This document shows, in pieces, positions 14,694 to 22,383 of a stretch of DNA of 29,225 nucleotides. Source of the DNA: CAZAOY01 sp964486925. Lineage in GTDB: Bacteria > Bacillota > Clostridia > Oscillospirales > Ruminococcaceae. Made by a program: the position numbers and the translations under genes. The notes under the pieces were generated by a model. The model was not told the DNA's origin, did no database searches, and worked only from the letters and a program-made list of their open reading frames with translations. The first letter of the stretch is position 1; each line of letters begins with the position of its first letter. The DNA is taken from positions 1 through 29,225 of the forward strand of contig CAZAOY010000033.1 of the NCBI GenBank assembly GCA_964486925.1. The letters are read 5' to 3'.

Positions 14694-15584
14694 TTGTTAA
14701 GTAACAATATAAAAAACATCCTCATTGTAGGCGGAGATAACCGATTTATTACCATCTGCAAAAGGATAAAACCACACCATAATCTTTTTGTCTGCGGGAT
14801 AGATCCCATATACACCGAAGATATTGGTTGTATAAATGTTTCCTCTCCAAGAGAGATAACAAAGCCTATCGATATTATAATTCTACCTGTAATTGTGTCT
14901 ATTGACGATATCCATGTTAGTACCGCACTAAGTCAAAAGGTTATTACAGTGACAAGCGTTTTAGATAAGGCACATGAAAACACCTTAGTATTCGGCGGAA
15001 ACTTTTCCCCCCTTCTACTAAACCTACTTAAAGAGAGAAAGATCCGCTATTTTGATTACATGAAGCGTGAGGAGCTTTTACTCTCAAACGCATATCTTAC
15101 TGCACAAGGGGCAGTTGCCACCATGATTAACAACATTAACTTCTCCCTATGCAGAGCAAGAGTACTTATTATCGGATCAGGCAGGATTGCTAAAATTCTA
15201 GTTAACATGCTAAAGGGATTTAGCTGTAGTATAACCGCTACCGCTCGCAAAAAGTCCGACCTAATCCTACAAGAGATTAGCGGTGTAAACGCAGTTGCAA
15301 CCGATAAAATCGGTGAGGTTTTATCCAGTCAGGATATTATAATCAATACTGTGCCTGCGCTTATCCTAACAGAGCCGCTACTACATTTAGTTAACAAGAA
15401 TGCGCTTATAATCGACCTTGCCTCAAAGCCTGGCGGGGTAGACTTTATGATGGCAAACGAACTAAACCTACGGTGCTTATGGGAGCTTGGTATCCCTGGG
15501 AAGATGGCAGACGCCGCCGCCGGCTCAATCGTCTACGACACCATTAACAACATACTAGTCGAAAGAGGTGAAACCATTGAATGA
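14694..15584 (+). CDS. dpaA: Dipicolinate synthase subunit A
   Basis: With DpaB this makes dipicolinic acid from the dihydrodipicolinate branch of lysine synthesis; the product fills the core of endospores. The 296-residue length equals that of Bacillus SpoVFA. The start at TTG 14694 is chosen because AAGGAG lies 6 nt upstream and the protein then begins MLSNNIKNILIVGGDNRF, like the family. An ATG frame from 14637 lacks a binding site. A second nucleotide-binding motif (VLIIGSGRIAKILVNML) is visible mid-protein, and the end has the family-typical LWELGIPGKMADAAAGSIVYDTI. It overlaps dpaB by 8 nt. Its presence implies that the organism forms spores. Confidence 0.93.
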   Translation: MLSNNIKNILIVGGDNRFITICKRIKPHHNLFVCGIDPIYTEDIGCINVSSPREITKPIDIIILPVIVSIDDIHVSTALSQKVITVTSVLDKAHENTLVFGGNFSPLLLNLLKERKIRYFDYMKREELLLSNAYLTAQGAVATMINNINFSLCRARVLIIGSGRIAKILVNMLKGFSCSITATARKKSDLILQEISGVNAVATDKIGEVLSSQDIIINTVPALILTEPLLHLVNKNALIIDLASKPGGVDFMMANELNLRCLWELGIPGKMADAAAGSIVYDTINNILVERGETIE

Positions 15585-16152
15585 CAAAAAGATTACCATA
15601 GGTTTAGCGCTGACTGGATCGTTTTGCACCTTTGAAAAGGTAATTGGAATACTTAAAGAGTTAATTAAAACCTACAACATAATCCCAATAATGTCCTTTA
15701 ACGCAAGTCGACTCTCCACCCGCTTTGGTAAGGCGGAGGACTTTATCGGCCGTATCGAGGAGATCTGCGGTAACAAGGTTATCTGTACCATCGAGGGAGC
15801 AGAACCAATAGGCCCTAAAAATATGGTAGACGTACTGGTGGTTGCACCTTGTACAGGAAATACCATGACAAAGCTTGCCTGGGGTATTATCGACACCCCT
15901 GTTACACTAGCGGTAAAATCCCATCTTAGAAACCTAAAGCCGGTGGTGATTGCCGCTTCAACAAACGACGGATTAAGCTCTAGCGCTAAGAATATCGGAC
16001 TACTGCTTAACTACAAAAACTACTACTTTGTACCGCTTAAACAGGATGATCCTATAGAAAAGCCTTTCTCTCTTTCAGCAGACTTTGACAAAATCCCACA
16101 AGCTATCGAGTATGCACTACAGGGAAAACAGCTTCAGCCCATCTTTTATTAA
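15577..16152 (+). CDS. dpaB: Dipicolinate synthase subunit B (flavoprotein family)
   Basis: The partner of DpaA, from the flavoprotein fold family. Matches to SpoVFB include GLALTGSFCTF near the start, the FNAS..STRFG stretch, AEPIGPK, VVAPCTGNTMTKLAWGIIDTPVTLA, STNDGL and QDDPIEKP, ending with the typical QLQPI. The 191-residue length fits. I place the start at TTG 15577, 6 nt after GAGGTG; an in-frame GTG at 15568 would lie inside that binding site. The start overlaps the dpaA stop, so translation is coupled. The stop codon overlaps the edge of a 24-bp inverted repeat. Confidence 0.94.
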   Translation: MNDKKITIGLALTGSFCTFEKVIGILKELIKTYNIIPIMSFNASRLSTRFGKAEDFIGRIEEICGNKVICTIEGAEPIGPKNMVDVLVVAPCTGNTMTKLAWGIIDTPVTLAVKSHLRNLKPVVIAASTNDGLSSSAKNIGLLLNYKNYYFVPLKQDDPIEKPFSLSADFDKIPQAIEYALQGKQLQPIFY

Positions 16153-16213
16153 TATAAAATACAACACCCTAGATCCTGCCATATGGCATATCTAGGGTGT
16201 TGTATTTTATATT
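16151..16213. terminator. Bidirectional terminator, 24-bp perfect inverted repeat
   Basis: The arm at 16151-16174 (AATATAAAATACAACACCCT then AGAT) is the exact reverse complement of 16190-16213. The loop contains the palindrome GCCATATGGC. It fills the space between convergent dpaB and purD, so it probably stops transcription both ways. The outer, AU-rich part gives a U-rich 3' arm in both directions. Confidence 0.8.
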
Positions 16214-16220
16214 TAAAATT

Positions 16221-17483
16221 CTATCTAGCGGTTTTACCGATATCCTTTCGGTAGAAGCTATCGGTAAAGCTAATTGCTTCTGCTGATTTATACGCCTTGT
16301 CAATCGCTTGCTCTAGCGTATCTCCTACAGAGGTTACACCTAACACCCGTCCGCCGTTTGTTAGGGTATTATCACCTTCTAGCTTAGTACCTGCGTGGTA
16401 TACCACGGTATCCTGCTGTATGTTATCTAGTCCGCTGATTTTGTACCCGCTTTTGTAGGACACAGGGTATCCACCCGACGCTACTACTACACAAGCGGCA
16501 TGCTTATCCTGCCACTCTACCTTAGCTTCGGACAACCTACCCTCGCTTATTGCGGTGAAGATATCAAACAGGTCGCTGTCTAATAGAGATATCACCACCT
16601 GTGTTTCGGGGTCACCGAATCGACAGTTGTACTCTATCGTTTTAGCTCCGTTTGGGGTTAGCATAATTCCAAAGAAGATGCAGCCTGTAAAGGTACGTCC
16701 CTCGCTGTTAAGGGCGTTCATTGTCGGGATAAATATCCTCTCTAAGCACTCTTTCGCTACCTTATCGGTATAGAATGGGTTAGGAGCGATAGTTCCCATC
16801 CCGCCGGTGTTAGGGCCTTTGTCGCCGTCATACGCACGCTTATGATCCATAGATGATACCATAGGAATTATAGTTTTACCGTCGGTAAAGCTAAGCACCG
16901 ATACCTCCGGGCCTGTTAGAAACTCCTCTATCACTACTTTATTACCGCTGTCGCCAAACACCCTGTCATTCATTATAGAGTTAACCGCTTCCACCGCCGC
17001 CTCAAAGCTTTCAGGGATTATTACCCCTTTACCTAAAGCTAAGCCATCCGCCTTTACTACAATTGGATAGGTGTTGTTTTGTTTTATATACTCTATCGCT
17101 CTTTCTGCATCATCAAACACCTCATACCCTGCGGTAGGGATGTTGTACTTCTTCATCAGCTCTTTTGAGTAGACCTTGCTTCCCTCAATAATCGCCGCCT
17201 TTTTGTTAGGTCCAAAGGTTTTAATCCCTTTAGCGTTTAGTGCATCCACCATCCCTAACACAAGTGGATCATCCGGCGCTACCACCACAAAATCTATACT
17301 GTTTTGAACACTAAAGTTTACTACCCCATCTATATCGGTAGCTTTAATATCTACACACTTTGCAAGCTGTGCAATCCCGCCGTTACCCGGTGCACAGTAC
17401 AGCTTCTCTATTCTTTTGCTCTGGCTAAGCCTGTGGACTATAGCGTGCTCTCGCCCGCCGCCCCCAACAACCAATACTTTCAC
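16221..17483 (-). CDS. purD: Phosphoribosylamine-glycine ligase (GAR synthetase)
   Basis: PurD joins 5-phosphoribosylamine and glycine with ATP to give GAR, the second step of purine synthesis. The 420-residue protein starts MKVLVVGGGGREHAIVHRL and has the ATP-grasp core (YPIVVKADGLALGKGVII, VVIEEFLTGPEVSV) and the family signature RFGDPETQV. The start is GTG 17483 with AGGGGGG 6 nt upstream. It is the last gene of the purine cluster, 71 nt after a small zinc-ribbon gene. Full length, no missing core residue seen. Confidence 0.97.
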   Translation of the reverse strand: MKVLVVGGGGREHAIVHRLSQSKRIEKLYCAPGNGGIAQLAKCVDIKATDIDGVVNFSVQNSIDFVVVAPDDPLVLGMVDALNAKGIKTFGPNKKAAIIEGSKVYSKELMKKYNIPTAGYEVFDDAERAIEYIKQNNTYPIVVKADGLALGKGVIIPESFEAAVEAVNSIMNDRVFGDSGNKVVIEEFLTGPEVSVLSFTDGKTIIPMVSSMDHKRAYDGDKGPNTGGMGTIAPNPFYTDKVAKECLERIFIPTMNALNSEGRTFTGCIFFGIMLTPNGAKTIEYNCRFGDPETQVVISLLDSDLFDIFTAISEGRLSEAKVEWQDKHAACVVVASGGYPVSYKSGYKISGLDNIQQDTVVYHAGTKLEGDNTLTNGGRVLGVTSVGDTLEQAIDKAYKSAEAISFTDSFYRKDIGKTAR

Positions 17484-17554
17484 AATAGCCCCCCTTTTTT
17501 TACATTAACAATTAACAATAACAATGGGCGATTATGCGACCTTTATTGATACTG

Positions 17555-17782
17555 TTATTTAAGTACCCCTGTATCTATAATAATTTTGTTGCAGCTTTTG
17601 CAATATTCCCCTGACAGTTTAAACTGGGTAAGGGAGTACCCCGCTTTAATACAACCTTTTTCAGTAATGGCTTTATCAAGCAAGCTAAGCTTCTCACCTT
17701 TGGCTTGCCATCGTACCTTTGTCCTACCGTCCCCGATAATATCCCCTGACGACATCTCCGATTTACAATATGGGTATTGCAT
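17555..17782 (-). CDS. Small zinc-ribbon-like protein (DUF6487-like) lacking one cysteine
   Basis: A 75-residue protein with the layout of small Firmicutes zinc-ribbon proteins: an N-terminal knuckle, a middle with GDIIGDGRTKVRW, and a C-terminal CKSCNKIIIDTG. The usual first knuckle is CPYC; here it reads YPYC, so one of four expected ligands is tyrosine. The second pair is intact. The start is ATG 17782, with GGAG 9 nt upstream; the TTG at 17797 would contain that site. It lies between carbonic anhydrase and purD. Function unknown. Confidence 0.7.
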   Translation of the reverse strand: MQYPYCKSEMSSGDIIGDGRTKVRWQAKGEKLSLLDKAITEKGCIKAGYSLTQFKLSGEYCKSCNKIIIDTGVLK

Positions 17783-17824
17783 AGATACGCACTCCAAGCT
17801 TTATAGATATAATCCTATGACCTT

Positions 17825-18370
17825 TTAAACCTCTTCAAGTTTTCCTGTAGTGGGGTCAATTAAAAAACCTCGTATCTTAACATCCTTTGGGATGAGCGGA
17901 TGGTTTTTAATAAGCTTTACCGTTTCTTTTACGGAAGAAGCCGGATCATCAAAGCCTTTAAGCCACTGTAGGATGTCGATACCAAGATAGTTAATTAACT
18001 CCATCTCTTTTATATCAACGCCACGATTAATCATCTTATCTATTAGCGCTTGTGTATCGAGTGCTTGCATACCACAATCAAAGTGGTTTACTACAAGTAT
18101 CTCTTCCACCATAAGCTCGTATATAGCAACAATAAGGCTTCTCATAACACTTCCAAACGGACTGCTGATTAACGCCCCCGCATTCTTTATCATCTTCACA
18201 TCGCCATTTTGTATCCCTAAAGCGGCAGGTAACAGCTCTGTAAGCCTTGTATCCATACAAGAAAGGATAGCAATTTTCTTATTAGGATACTTTGTTGTGT
18301 TATACCTTTCATAGCTTTTATTCTCTACAAAGGTTTTGTTAAACGCTATCATCTTTTCTGTTTCCGACAT
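17825..18370 (-). CDS. Beta-class carbonic anhydrase
   Basis: This enzyme interconverts CO2 and bicarbonate. The zinc ligands are C38, H96 and C99 (in SCMDTR and NHFDCGM), and the D40/R42 dyad next to the first cysteine is intact. The product is 181 residues from ATG 18370, chosen because AAAGGA lies about 8 nt upstream; earlier in-frame ATGs lack a binding site at normal spacing. The gene sits inside the purine cluster, after the AICAR transformylase gene. Purine synthesis has one carboxylation step (PurE), so local supply of CO2 or bicarbonate is an attractive explanation. The link is inferred from location only. Confidence 0.9.
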   Translation of the reverse strand: MSETEKMIAFNKTFVENKSYERYNTTKYPNKKIAILSCMDTRLTELLPAALGIQNGDVKMIKNAGALISSPFGSVMRSLIVAIYELMVEEILVVNHFDCGMQALDTQALIDKMINRGVDIKEMELINYLGIDILQWLKGFDDPASSVKETVKLIKNHPLIPKDVKIRGFLIDPTTGKLEEV

Positions 18371-18395
18371 ACTACCATCCTTTCTCATAATAAAA

Positions 18396-18521
18396 CTCAA
18401 CCTTCGCATACCGCAGATACTGGATGTAAAATAACAAGGCGGTTAAGCAACTACAATGAGGCTCTGCCTAAAACTCCGCAGACCCCATTTTTTTAGAGAT
18501 TACGCAGGTGCGAAGGTTAAG
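18396..18521 (-). ncRNA. Structured element between AICAR transformylase and carbonic anhydrase genes
   Basis: CTTAACCTTCGCA (18521-18509, minus strand) can pair with TGCGAAGGTTGAG (18408-18396) over 13 bp. The one mismatch in DNA terms becomes a G-U pair in minus-strand RNA. Inside lie further hairpins, including TCTGC/GCAGA (within 18485-18461) and the short AGGC/GCCT. The 3' arm ends about 25 nt before the carbonic anhydrase start. It may be a cis-acting RNA or a copy of a small intergenic repeat family; neither can be decided from one copy. Confidence 0.45.
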
Positions 18522-18547
18522 ATAATAAAAATGTTACCTAATACAGA

Positions 18548-19720
18548 TTAATGGTGGAACAGACGTAACCCTGTAAATGCCATCGCTACGTTATGGTTAT
18601 CACATTCTAGGATAACATTATCATCACGGATAGAACCGCCCGGTTGTGCTATATACTGCACCCCGCTTCTAACTGCACGAAGTACGTTGTCACCAAATGG
18701 GAAGAATGCGTCCGAGCCTAAGCTAACCCCTGTTAGGGTAGATAGCCACTGGGTTTTTTCCTCTTTTGTAAACACTGTCGGTTTCTCTGTAAAGAAGTTT
18801 TCCCAAACCCCGTCTGCCAGTACATCGATATAATCATCCGAGATATACACGTCGATAGCGTTATCACGTTCCGGACGAGGTAGCTTATCCTTAAATTTAA
18901 GAGAAAGCACCTTTTCATGCTGACGAAGATACCAAATATCCGCCTTGTTACCCGCTAGTCTTGTGCAGTGAATCCTTGACTGTTGCCCTGCACCTACCCC
19001 GATTAGCTGTCCGTCTTTAACGTAACACACAGAGTTTGACTGGGTATACTTAAGGGCGATTAGAGAGATTATAAGGTCACGCTTAGCTTCTTCTGGGATA
19101 TCCTTTTGTTTGGTTACCACGTTTTGTATCATATTCTCGTCTATTTTAAGTTCGTTTCTGCCCTGTTCAAAGGTTATGCCGTAAACGTCCTTATGCTCAA
19201 TCGGAGCTGGGGTATAGCTTTCATCTATCTGGATAACGTTGTATCCACCCTTACGCTTTCCTTTTAGTATCTCTAACGCTTTTTCAGAGTAGGAAGGCGC
19301 TATAACTCCATCCGACACCTCACGTGAGATAAGCCTTGCGGTACTTTCGTCACATTCATCAGATAGTGCAATAAAATCTCCAAATGAGGACATTCTGTCC
19401 GCCCCTCTGGCTCTTGCATATGCAGTTGCTAAAGGTGAAAGCTCCATACCGCTTACAAAGTAAATCTCCTTTAGTACATCCGACATCGGTATCCCAACCG
19501 CCGCACCCGCCGGGCTAACATGCTTAAAGGATGCCGCCGCTGGTAGCCCTGTCGCCGCCTTAAGCTCCTTTACAAGCTGCCAGCTGTTTAATGCGTCAAG
19601 GAAGTTAATATATCCAGGATTACCGTTTAGTATTGTTATAGGAAGCTCGCCGTCCTTCATAAATATACGGGAAGGCTTTTGATTTGGGTTACAACCATAT
19701 TTTAATGCTAGTTCTTTCAT
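18548..19720 (-). CDS. purH: AICAR transformylase (stand-alone PurH C-terminal activity)
   Basis: Transfers a formyl group from 10-formyl-tetrahydrofolate to AICAR, giving FAICAR, the second-last step to IMP. Family segments seen: FKHVSPAGAAVG near 65, SSFGDFIALSD, QSRIHCTRLAGNKADIWYLRQ, and near the end SDAFFPFGDNVLRAVRSGVQYIAQPGGSIRDDNVI. The usual N-terminal IMP cyclohydrolase domain of bifunctional PurH is absent, and the preceding gene supplies a PurO-type cyclohydrolase instead. The 390-residue length matches stand-alone transformylases of Clostridia. The start is ATG 19720 with AAGGGA 8 nt upstream. A 140-nt gap with small hairpins separates it from purO. Confidence 0.94.
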   Translation of the reverse strand: MKELALKYGCNPNQKPSRIFMKDGELPITILNGNPGYINFLDALNSWQLVKELKAATGLPAAASFKHVSPAGAAVGIPMSDVLKEIYFVSGMELSPLATAYARARGADRMSSFGDFIALSDECDESTARLISREVSDGVIAPSYSEKALEILKGKRKGGYNVIQIDESYTPAPIEHKDVYGITFEQGRNELKIDENMIQNVVTKQKDIPEEAKRDLIISLIALKYTQSNSVCYVKDGQLIGVGAGQQSRIHCTRLAGNKADIWYLRQHEKVLSLKFKDKLPRPERDNAIDVYISDDYIDVLADGVWENFFTEKPTVFTKEEKTQWLSTLTGVSLGSDAFFPFGDNVLRAVRSGVQYIAQPGGSIRDDNVILECDNHNVAMAFTGLRLFHH

Positions 19721-19860
19721 GTAATTTCCCTTCTCTCCGCCGACTTTTAAGGTTATTAGTTTGGGCAACAAAATATTTCGGACTAACACTTTAGCTATAC
19801 CTCATTGTCCAATTAACGCTGTAGTTAATCTGCCTACGGCGGGTTGCAGATAACGTATGC

Positions 19861-20580
19861 CTATTTATTGCGATTAACTATTCGGGTCTGCTCTGTGCCT
19901 GTCTTAAGGTCAACATACCTTGTGAATAACGATACCTTGTTATCACCGTTAAGGTTGTCCCACAAGGTTTTTGTAAAGCTGTCGATATCTCCCTCTAGCT
20001 TTACAAGCTTTGGTTCTCCCTCAAAGGATGGGATTGGGTCACCGTCACATCTATAGGTGTGGATAAAGTGCCCTTGTCCCGCTATTGGATTTGTGTATTC
20101 ATAGAAGTACCGATAGTCCGCTGTAGGGTCTCCATTAGCGGATTTTAGGATGGATAACTTATAGCTAAACTGCTCTGCCGAGGTGTCAACTATACCCGAA
20201 ATCCTAGGTGTGTAGTTTGGTGGGTCTGGTTCAAACTGTCTTGTCCTTAGCGCCTCTTCAAAGGTTTTGCCCTGCTCGATAAAGTCGCAGATAGTATCGG
20301 TCTGGTCACCGTTTGTTACTACTATTCCGCCGTTTAGTAACCGCACAGGGGAGTAGATTATAAGGGATGGGTCGGTTAGTAGTGCCTCGTCAAAGGCACG
20401 GGTCTTAATCCCACCGTTAAACTCCTCAAATATTCTGTTACGGCTGTTAACACTTCTTCCCATAATAAAGTAAGCAACAACTAGGTTTTCACCGTTTGCT
20501 GTATCACCTTTGCCTATTATTATCCCTCTGCCAGGGTAGCTGTTACTGCTTAGCTCCTTATCTAACGATACAATCTCCAT
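19861..20580 (-). CDS. purO: IMP cyclohydrolase, PurO-type
   Basis: Closes the ring of FAICAR to form IMP, the last step of the pathway. The sequence fits the IMP_cyclohyd family first known from archaea: an N-terminal YPGRGIIIGKGDTANGENLVVAYFIMGRS..NRIF, then a GIVVTNGDQTD segment and a region with PRISGIVD and HTYRCDGDPIPSFEGEPKLV. The length is 239 residues from ATG 20580, which has GGAGGG 4-5 nt upstream; the frame's earlier ATG at 20592 lacks one. It stands next to a transformylase that lacks its own cyclohydrolase domain, which strongly supports the assignment. Confidence 0.92.
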   Translation of the reverse strand: MEIVSLDKELSSNSYPGRGIIIGKGDTANGENLVVAYFIMGRSVNSRNRIFEEFNGGIKTRAFDEALLTDPSLIIYSPVRLLNGGIVVTNGDQTDTICDFIEQGKTFEEALRTRQFEPDPPNYTPRISGIVDTSAEQFSYKLSILKSANGDPTADYRYFYEYTNPIAGQGHFIHTYRCDGDPIPSFEGEPKLVKLEGDIDSFTKTLWDNLNGDNKVSLFTRYVDLKTGTEQTRIVNRNK

Positions 20581-20660
20581 AATACCCTCCATTTATCTAT
20601 ATTTTGTTTTTTACACGCAGGAATGTCCTCACTTACTAATCCTTCGGCAAACCAATTAAT

Positions 20661-21296
20661 CTAATCGATAACTACCGCCTTACCGTTAGTTACCACTATA
20701 CGGTCTTGACAAAAAAGCGATACTGCACGTGGTAGTATATCCCACTCCGCCTGCTCCATAACCCGTTTTTGCAGCGTTTCGGGGGTGTCGTCATTCTTTA
20801 CCTCTACCGCCTTTTGCAGGATTATCGGCCCGCCGTCGCAAACCTCATTAGCAAAATGCACCGTCGCTCCAGTTAGCTTTACCCCGCTTTCTATTACTGC
20901 CTTATGTACATGCAGTCCATAGTATCCCTTGCCGCAAAAGCTAGGGATTAGTGCAGGGTGGACATTCATCATTTTATTCTGATACGCGTCCGATACTATT
21001 CCATCAAGGATAATCATAAAACCGGCGTACACTACAAGATCTGCCTGTTCCTCCTGCAACGCTTTTAGGATATCCTTGCTGTATTCCAACGTGTCTTTAT
21101 ACTCTTTTCTGCTGATAACCCTAGTCTTAATACCGTTATCCAAAGCTCTAGTAAGCGCATAGGCGTCCGCCCTTGATGAGATAACGCAGGATACATATCC
21201 ATCTTTAATTATCCCGTTATTCTGGGCATCTATTATCGCCTGTAGGTTTGTTCCGCCACCAGATACAAGCACTACAATCTTTTTCTTTGACAGCAT
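20661..21296 (-). CDS. purN: Phosphoribosylglycinamide formyltransferase (GAR transformylase)
   Basis: Uses 10-formyl-tetrahydrofolate to formylate GAR, the third step. It has the N-terminal VLVSGGGTNLQAIIDA phosphate loop and the catalytic region MMNVHPALIPSFCG (conserved asparagine and histidine), followed by GVKLTGATVHFANEVCDGGPII with the catalytic aspartate. The 211-residue length is slightly above the usual 190-200. ATG has AGGGGG 5 nt upstream, 21 nt after purM. Second folate-using enzyme of the cluster. Confidence 0.95.
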   Translation of the reverse strand: MLSKKKIVVLVSGGGTNLQAIIDAQNNGIIKDGYVSCVISSRADAYALTRALDNGIKTRVISRKEYKDTLEYSKDILKALQEEQADLVVYAGFMIILDGIVSDAYQNKMMNVHPALIPSFCGKGYYGLHVHKAVIESGVKLTGATVHFANEVCDGGPIILQKAVEVKNDDTPETLQKRVMEQAEWDILPRAVSLFCQDRIVVTNGKAVVID

Positions 21297-21317
21297 AATA
21301 ACCCCCTATTACAGTAA

Positions 21318-22361
21318 CTAATTGATAACAATAGAAGCCGCACCGTCACCCTTTGATAGAGTACCTATAACATAAGCGTCCTCGCCGTTTTGTTTTAGAA
21401 CCTCTAACGCTTTGTCTGCCTCATCTGCCGAAACACATACCATCATACCAACACCCATGTTATAGGTATTAAACATATCACGTTCAGGGATGTTACCCTG
21501 CTTTTGGATAAGGTCAAATATCGGTAGAATCCGAAGCGATGTCCTATCGATGTTAGCTACCATACCTTCGTTTAAGGCACGTGGGATATTTTCGTAGAAT
21601 CCGCCGCCTGTAATATGGGATACCGCTTTAACAGTTACGCTCTCCATTAGCTTTAGTAGTGGCTTAACATATATCTTTGTAGGGGTTAGTAACGCTTCCC
21701 CTAAAGAACACCCAAGGGAATCTATCTTCACCTTTATATCGGTATTCTCGATGTCAAACACCTTTCTAACAAGCGAAAAGCCGTTAGAGTGAACCCCGCT
21801 AGAAGGCAATGCTATAAGCACATCTCCTTCCTTTTGGGTAGTAATATCGATAATTCTGCTTTTATCCACTACCCCTACGCTGAATCCCGCAAGGTCATAC
21901 TCATCCTCTGGGTAGAAGCCCGGCATCTCTGCAGTTTCTCCCCCTACAAGTGCCGCTCCCGCTTGGATACAACCATCGGCAATCCCCGATACTATCTGTG
22001 CTACCTTGTGAGGGAAGTTTTTCCCTACCGCCACATAGTCTAGGAAGAACAGCGGCTTTGCACCACAGCAGATTATATCGTTAACGCACATAGCTACACA
22101 GTCTATCCCCACAGTGTCGTGCTTATCCATTAAAAAGGCTAGCTTTAGCTTTGTCCCTACCCCGTCAGTCCCCGATACTAGTACAGGGCGCTCTATTCCG
22201 GTTAGGTCAAGCTCAAATAGTCCGCCAAAACCGCCAAGACCCGAAATTACCGAGCTGTTCATGGTCTTTGCGACGTGGGTTTTCATAAGCTCAACCGCCT
22301 TGTACCCCGCTGTTACATCAACGCCCGCTTCTTTATAGCTGTTAGAAAAACTTGTTTCCAT
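21318..22361 (-). CDS. purM: Phosphoribosylformylglycinamidine cyclo-ligase (AIR synthetase)
   Basis: Converts FGAM to AIR using ATP. Motifs: the N-terminal YKEAGVDVTAGYKAVELMK, GGFGGLFEL, SGTDGVGTKLKLAF (nucleotide site), ALVGGETAEMPGFY and HITGGGFYENIPR. At 347 residues it is full length. ATG follows AGGAGG at good spacing and 22 nt after purF. The FGAM synthetase gene (purL) that normally feeds this step is not in the window. Confidence 0.97.
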   Translation of the reverse strand: METSFSNSYKEAGVDVTAGYKAVELMKTHVAKTMNSSVISGLGGFGGLFELDLTGIERPVLVSGTDGVGTKLKLAFLMDKHDTVGIDCVAMCVNDIICCGAKPLFFLDYVAVGKNFPHKVAQIVSGIADGCIQAGAALVGGETAEMPGFYPEDEYDLAGFSVGVVDKSRIIDITTQKEGDVLIALPSSGVHSNGFSLVRKVFDIENTDIKVKIDSLGCSLGEALLTPTKIYVKPLLKLMESVTVKAVSHITGGGFYENIPRALNEGMVANIDRTSLRILPIFDLIQKQGNIPERDMFNTYNMGVGMMVCVSADEADKALEVLKQNGEDAYVIGTLSKGDGAASIVIN

Positions 22362-22383
22362 TTCATCCTCCTATTAATTAGCC

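Noticed and set aside
17484..17554. Direct repeats TTAACAA/TAACAAT before purD as an iteron or CRISPR-like repeat
   Set aside because: Units are only 6-7 nt, imperfect and AT-rich; probably slippage-type sequence.
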